Shown: one piece after another, positions 60,085 through 64,000 of the stretch
Position numbering within the stretch: position 1 is the stretch's first letter
Layout: each line of letters starts with the position of its first letter
From: Zhengitettix transpicula
Lineage: Eukaryota; Arthropoda; Insecta; Orthoptera; Tetrigidae
Assembly (NCBI GenBank): GCA_037074705.1
Contig: CM073590.1
Coordinates: 184,420,746 to 184,484,745 of the forward strand
DNA: 64,000 bases
Direction of reading: 5' to 3'
Made by a program: the position numbers and the translations under genes
The notes under the pieces: generated by a model
Database searches by the model: none
What the model was told of the DNA's origin: nothing
The model's input: only the letters and a program-made list of their open reading frames with translations

Positions 60085-61728
60085 TCAATCTCTCTTGGAC
60101 GTAGAGGGCTGAGTAGCGTCGTCTTCGCATGGCCACTCGCTGACAGATCTTCCGCAGAAAGCGACATCTTCGTTGGGTTCCACCGCCATCCTCCTCAACT
60201 CGAGCACGTTCTTCAGAATGTTATCAACATCGTGCGTTTTCCGCTTCTGGCTCGGTACCTGAGCCTGTAAGGGCTTCAGCAAAGCGCGTTGCTGTTTTAA
60301 AATATCATTTGAAAGTATTAAAACCTTATGATTTTGGCAAGTGCAATTGTTTTCAGGGAACTTAATTTCAGCTTGCGCCTCCTTTGACGCGTCTCTTAAG
60401 AATTTGTGTAAAATTCCTCCATCGCACTGCACGGGAGATATGTGTTCCGATCCGGACTGATCTTTGTTGTGAAATGCAGACCTACTGTCGAACTGTTTAC
60501 AGGAATCTAGAATAGCGTTTTCCAGAAGCTGAGCCAGTTGAGACGCGTGGATGGCCGCCTTCCTCAGCTCTTCCACGGACATTACAACAGTTGGAGATGG
60601 AGATATTCCAGCGTGGCAAGGAACGTAATGATTTCCAACACACGTCTCCGCTTCCCTCTCTTCGTCAATCCAAGGAAACTCGTCTCTATCTAGAATTCCG
60701 TTACCGCTGCACGTAGGACATATTTGCTGGTACGTCTCGTTGATGGATCCTTGAGCACTGGACTCGTAGCTTGATTCTCCCGAATCTGAATTTCTCGTGA
60801 GTCGCTCTGCAGACTCCGTTGAATAATATAAGTTACAAGAATGACTGATCGGAGAAGGAGTTCCCGATCCAGATTCATCGTCGCGAATTATTTCTGTATT
60901 TGCAACTGACTTCGGTATATCCAAACATTTGTCTTTCCCAGACATTATGGATACATCTTTTCCGCAATCAGATATTTCGAGTTCATTGCATGAGTGGGCA
61001 AAGTGTATTTCATTCGAACCTATGACTTCTGAAGCAATTGTACCTTCCTTTTCCACACCACTAACTTTTGAGACTGTAGAATTTTTAACGAAACACTCTC
61101 CAATGTTATCATTTTTTATAACTGTTTCATTTACCTCAGAGTTCTTGGCAGTAGTGGTGCAGATTTCGACATCTTCCTGGCACGATTTGTTACATGTCGG
61201 CTCACGGTTATTTTCCCTTACTACCCCGGGTGGTGATTCAAAAGAGCTGTAAATATCGCTAGCTGTATGCTCACTGAATGTGCTGTAGCTAGAGCTTTCG
61301 TCAGATCTGTGACTAGTGACACACGCGTTCGAAGATGTAGCCGGCTGATTATCTCCCATCACAACTGTTTCCAAAGAATCGTGTCGGGGATTGTCGACAG
61401 GGGCCACGAAAGTCTCTTCTACTTGGTCGCTGATCGTTCTGTGAGACCATTTTTCTGGAGACACGCGTATGCTGTCGTCCAGAGATTGATCACATGATGA
61501 GCGATCAGAGTCTAAAAAGGAGAGGTCTAGAGGAAAGATCGGTGTTCCAGGAGGAGATGGAGGCTGTTTCCCTTTGTAAGGTTGACGTCGGCGTCGACCG
61601 ATACCGTAACAACGTAGAGTTCTGGGCGCTGGAGCCCCATATAATGTCAAGTTGAGGCATTCGACGCCGGAACCACTGCTGCTACTCGACGTGGACTTGG
61701 GCGTCGATCCTCCACCCCGGAACGACAT
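60085..61728 (-). CDS. Unrecognised Ser-rich, largely disordered protein (547 residues)
   Basis: A single exon frame of 548 codons on the minus strand, by far the longest in the window. I do not recognise the family. The N-terminus is Ser/Gly-rich (about 1-22), then comes an Arg/Pro-rich patch with GIGRRRRQP and PPSPPGTPIFPLD (about 41-72). Residues 80-330 are Ser/Thr/Glu-rich and look disordered. A CPTCSGNG motif (about 341-348) and further scattered cysteines could bind metal. The segment around RKAAIHASQLAQLLENAI (about 390-410) looks like an amphipathic helix, and KRKTHDVDNILKNVLELRR (about 495-515) like a second. No signal peptide or membrane segment. The sequence AGGTTTCAG lies just before the ATG, so an upstream exon probably exists (possible donor near 62046 on the minus strand) and the true start may be further right. 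It converges with the kinase gene. Confidence 0.82.
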   Translation of the reverse strand: MSFRGGGSTPKSTSSSSSGSGVECLNLTLYGAPAPRTLRCYGIGRRRRQPYKGKQPPSPPGTPIFPLDLSFLDSDRSSCDQSLDDSIRVSPEKWSHRTISDQVEETFVAPVDNPRHDSLETVVMGDNQPATSSNACVTSHRSDESSSYSTFSEHTASDIYSSFESPPGVVRENNREPTCNKSCQEDVEICTTTAKNSEVNETVIKNDNIGECFVKNSTVSKVSGVEKEGTIASEVIGSNEIHFAHSCNELEISDCGKDVSIMSGKDKCLDIPKSVANTEIIRDDESGSGTPSPISHSCNLYYSTESAERLTRNSDSGESSYESSAQGSINETYQQICPTCSGNGILDRDEFPWIDEEREAETCVGNHYVPCHAGISPSPTVVMSVEELRKAAIHASQLAQLLENAILDSCKQFDSRSAFHNKDQSGSEHISPVQCDGGILHKFLRDASKEAQAEIKFPENNCTCQNHKVLILSNDILKQQRALLKPLQAQVPSQKRKTHDVDNILKNVLELRRMAVEPNEDVAFCGRSVSEWPCEDDATQPSTSKRD

Positions 61729-62197
61729 CTGAAACCTAAAATAACCGTCAGTAGGCGAAGTTTTCAGCGTTGAAGGTGAAACGTAAGCGATCCTAGAGGA
61801 AAATTGAGATAATGAGATCTTAAAACTGTATTAGTATTAAAGAACAAGGCTGCGACACTCATAGCGACCCAGACCTCCTGGTATCAAAACAAACAAATAG
61901 AGGACTGGCGTCTTTCTGAGATAAAATGCTAAGTCTCGCCTTATACTTCGTACAAATTAATAATTAGAAGACAACTGATTCCAACAAAGCAAGGTTATCT
62001 TGTAATTACGAGGTGCACAGGGTAAGAAGACAGAAATTTGTCTTACGGAAACCGTGTGCACAACATATGCACTCAAGAAAAGAAACAGAAATTCAAACAA
62101 CTAACAATAGTTCGATATCAAAGACTGCAAAACTATACCTAGAAAGTAGCAGCACGGAACGAAAATTCACTGAAAATGTCGCATAATGTTTTTAACC
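61729..62197 (-). other. Upstream region or first intron of the 547-residue protein gene
   Basis: An acceptor (TTTTAGGTTTCAG, minus) ends right at the start codon. CGGTTTCC followed by GTAAGA on the minus strand near 62042-62055 is a candidate donor of a leader exon. No coding sequence is recognised. Confidence 0.35.
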
Positions 62198-62609
62198 TTT
62201 TTTTTTTTTTTTTAGGGCAACAGGCTACATGAGGGTAATCCGCTTAGGGCAACTCCCCTTTAATACCATAGGAAGGGATTTGAAAGGGGGGATGCGGAAG
62301 GGTAGATGAAGGTAGCCAAGGGTTTACTAGTGCCCCCCGACTATATTTTAAGGATCCTACCTGGCATTCACCTAAAGAACTACAGGGAAAACCCTAGGAA
62401 AACCTGCATCAGGTAGGTCGGACATTGGGTACTTGTCCCACGCCCTTCCGATAGCGGGTGAGGAGTTTGCTGTGGGGACGCAGCATTCCCTTCTCCGGCC
62501 TCGAACGGTTTAGGAGGCAGCTGGCCGACTATTCCAATGGAAATAGCGGACAACTCTTACCGTATACCCAAGGTCTGCGACCCCGGAACATACACCTCTC
62601 AAAACAGGA
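62198..62609 (-). repeat. Retroposon family R, 5'-truncated copy
   Basis: Long T run 62198-62213 (the longest tail seen, suggesting a young insertion) and about 400 bp of good match, cut off at CTCAAAACAGG. Confidence 0.88.
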
Positions 62610-63284
62610 ACCTGTGTTGACAGACAGGAATTTAGAAGCCAACGGTTTTGGATTCCCTAATGTATGAAACGTAAACATAAGCTAAAATCGCTCGAGTCAA
62701 ACGGTTAAATCAGCAATGCTAGTTGCCATTCCCCTTTAATAATGTAATTGAAAGTCGTTTTACTGCATCGTTGGTTACGTACAAATTTTCCATATCAAAC
62801 ATTTTATCTTACATTCAAAAATAATTAAATACAAAAATGTAACTATTACAACTATTGTCCATTGTCACGTTTTTTTTTGTCGTACGAACGGTACTCTTTG
62901 TCGCCTTTAACCACGTTTTATAATTTGGTAATTGACTGAAGGCAGTGAAAGTCAGATTTTATTATGGCATCACAATTTTTTAAAAAAACTTCTTAAAAGT
63001 CTGCAGTGTAGTTATTTATGCTTGCTAAGGATTTAGTGAAGTTTCATACACACGGATTCACAATAATTCTTATGATTATTGTTGACTCATAATTAATCTA
63101 TCCGACGAATGATACATTCTTAACTTTGATGGTATAAATGAAATTTATCTGGATCTGTGATTAACTATTTTAGCAAAGCAAAAATGCTCTCTGAGATTTT
63201 TCTATATTCTCTGATCTAGTGAAGTAGGTGATGATACGCCTGTACTCCTCCTCCCTGTGTAATTTTCATGTGAGTGCGTGTGAA
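62610..63284. other. Non-coding stretch
   Basis: AT-rich. A short match to the retroposon 3' end (TTGCCATTCCCCTTTAAT) lies at about 62721-62738. No gene recognised. Confidence 0.5.
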
Positions 63285-63960
63285 AACTGTTGTATATATT
63301 GTAATGCCAATTAATTAGGCCAGTAATTGTTTGGACATATAATTTGAATTGTTTGATAAATCCATTATAGCTGTCTGATCGAACAAAGCAACAATGGAAA
63401 AGCGAGCTCTGCTGCTTTGTCGAAAAGTCAAAATGGCGTTTGCGCGCACGAAAGTCTGAGTCAGTTTTACGTCTACAGCCAGCTAGGATAGACTTGGTGC
63501 CGAGAGATTGCAAAGTACGGAACAAGTAATAAAACTTGAGAATTGGTGCCGAAAGATTGCTGTGGACGGATGAAGTATTTAGAAAGAGTCCAGATACCGG
63601 TAGTAGAACAGCGAGACCAGTTAGAACAATTTTGTTATAAGGTGCAATCTGTGAAAAAAATATCCAAATATTCATCGATAAACATTTTGAGTGCAGAAGT
63701 CTAATTTCTATTCTCAAATTAGACCATTGCTTCAATTTTGGAAGACCAAGTAATTGCATCCAGCGTCTAATTATCGACGGATCGAGTGAATAACATATCC
63801 TTAACGAACAGAGAACCAACATTTGGCAAACTAAAAAGTATTAATTAGAGTCAGTGAAAACCAAGGCCTGATGAGTAAAAATTAAAGTGTAAAAGTGTCC
63901 GAACGAGGTAAAAATGGATTGTTCCGGTACCAGACCGACGGTCCGTAAGTAACATAATTT
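63285..63960 (+). mobile_element. LTR-like repeat family L, copy 3, with primer-site-like motif
   Basis: The first part (63285-63490) matches copy 2 and is LTR-like. It is followed by TTGGTGCCGAGAGATTG at 63494 and ATTGGTGCCGAAAGATTGC at 63542, which resemble the TTGGTGCCGAAA primer binding site of BEL/Pao elements. The end GGTCCGTAAGTAAC matches the ends of copies 1 and 2. An ATG at 63914 opens only 12 codons. The 206-codon minus-strand frame across this block is not a gene. Confidence 0.5.
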
Positions 63961-64000
63961 TGAATAATATTGTTAGCGCTAATTAAAGGATAAAGTCAGA

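Noticed and set aside
63202..63822. 206-codon minus-strand frame
   Set aside because: It lies across the LTR-like repeat, uses the AT-rich leader in antisense and has no family signature.

Overview
The window reads as nuclear DNA of an animal, almost certainly an insect with a large, repeat-laden genome. It is AT-rich, genes are split by GT/AG introns up to about 17.7 kb long, protein families are insect-like, and most of the space is filled by decayed mobile DNA (mariner, MITEs, a Helitron, LINE pieces, a poly(A)-tailed retroposon, foldback elements, TA microsatellites). A cockroach or termite is my guess from general resemblance only; nothing in the sequence proves it.

Three protein-coding genes are supported. 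(1) A plus-strand gene at 5-10.7 kb, at least nine coding exons, encodes a thioredoxin-domain protein of the NME8/TXNDC3 type with an intact WCGPC site and a degenerate nucleoside-diphosphate-kinase-like remainder, a family linked to cilia and sperm flagella. (2) A plus-strand protein kinase of the SBK1 type (insect meng-po) runs from 26.9 to 57.5 kb in five coding exons. Its first coding exon (26863-26931) lies 17.7 kb upstream of the kinase P-loop exon and joins it in phase, giving a 406-residue protein. Two further exon-like segments at 22.5 and 23.3 kb may be its leader exons. (3) A minus-strand gene at 60.1-61.7 kb has one long exon for a 547-residue, Ser-rich, probably mostly disordered protein that I do not recognise.

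Layout: 1-4.6 kb, repeats and AT-rich DNA; 4.7-10.7 kb, the thioredoxin gene, with foldback elements in two introns; 10.7-26.8 kb, repeats including a cluster of retroposon copies at 20.3-21.8 kb, a mariner MITE and a mariner fossil; 26.9-57.5 kb, the kinase gene, its introns holding a 1.27 kb mariner pseudogene, an internally deleted LINE, a Helitron, foldback elements and LTR-like repeats; 57.5-64 kb, the disordered-protein gene on the opposite strand, then a retroposon copy and an LTR-like element running off the right edge.

The most unusual content is in the repeats. Several unrelated-looking foldback elements carry, in each arm, a motif with the layout of a minimal hammerhead ribozyme: CTGANGA, a short hairpin, GAAA, a self-complementary tetramer ending in T, and a helix I that pairs with different bases in different families. 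Two of these elements have clear 14-15 bp target duplications, which suggests retroposition of the Penelope kind. A second family, about 555 bp long with at least 15 copies here, has a poly(A) tail, a 16 bp target duplication and a tandem hairpin at its 5' end but no obvious Pol III promoter.
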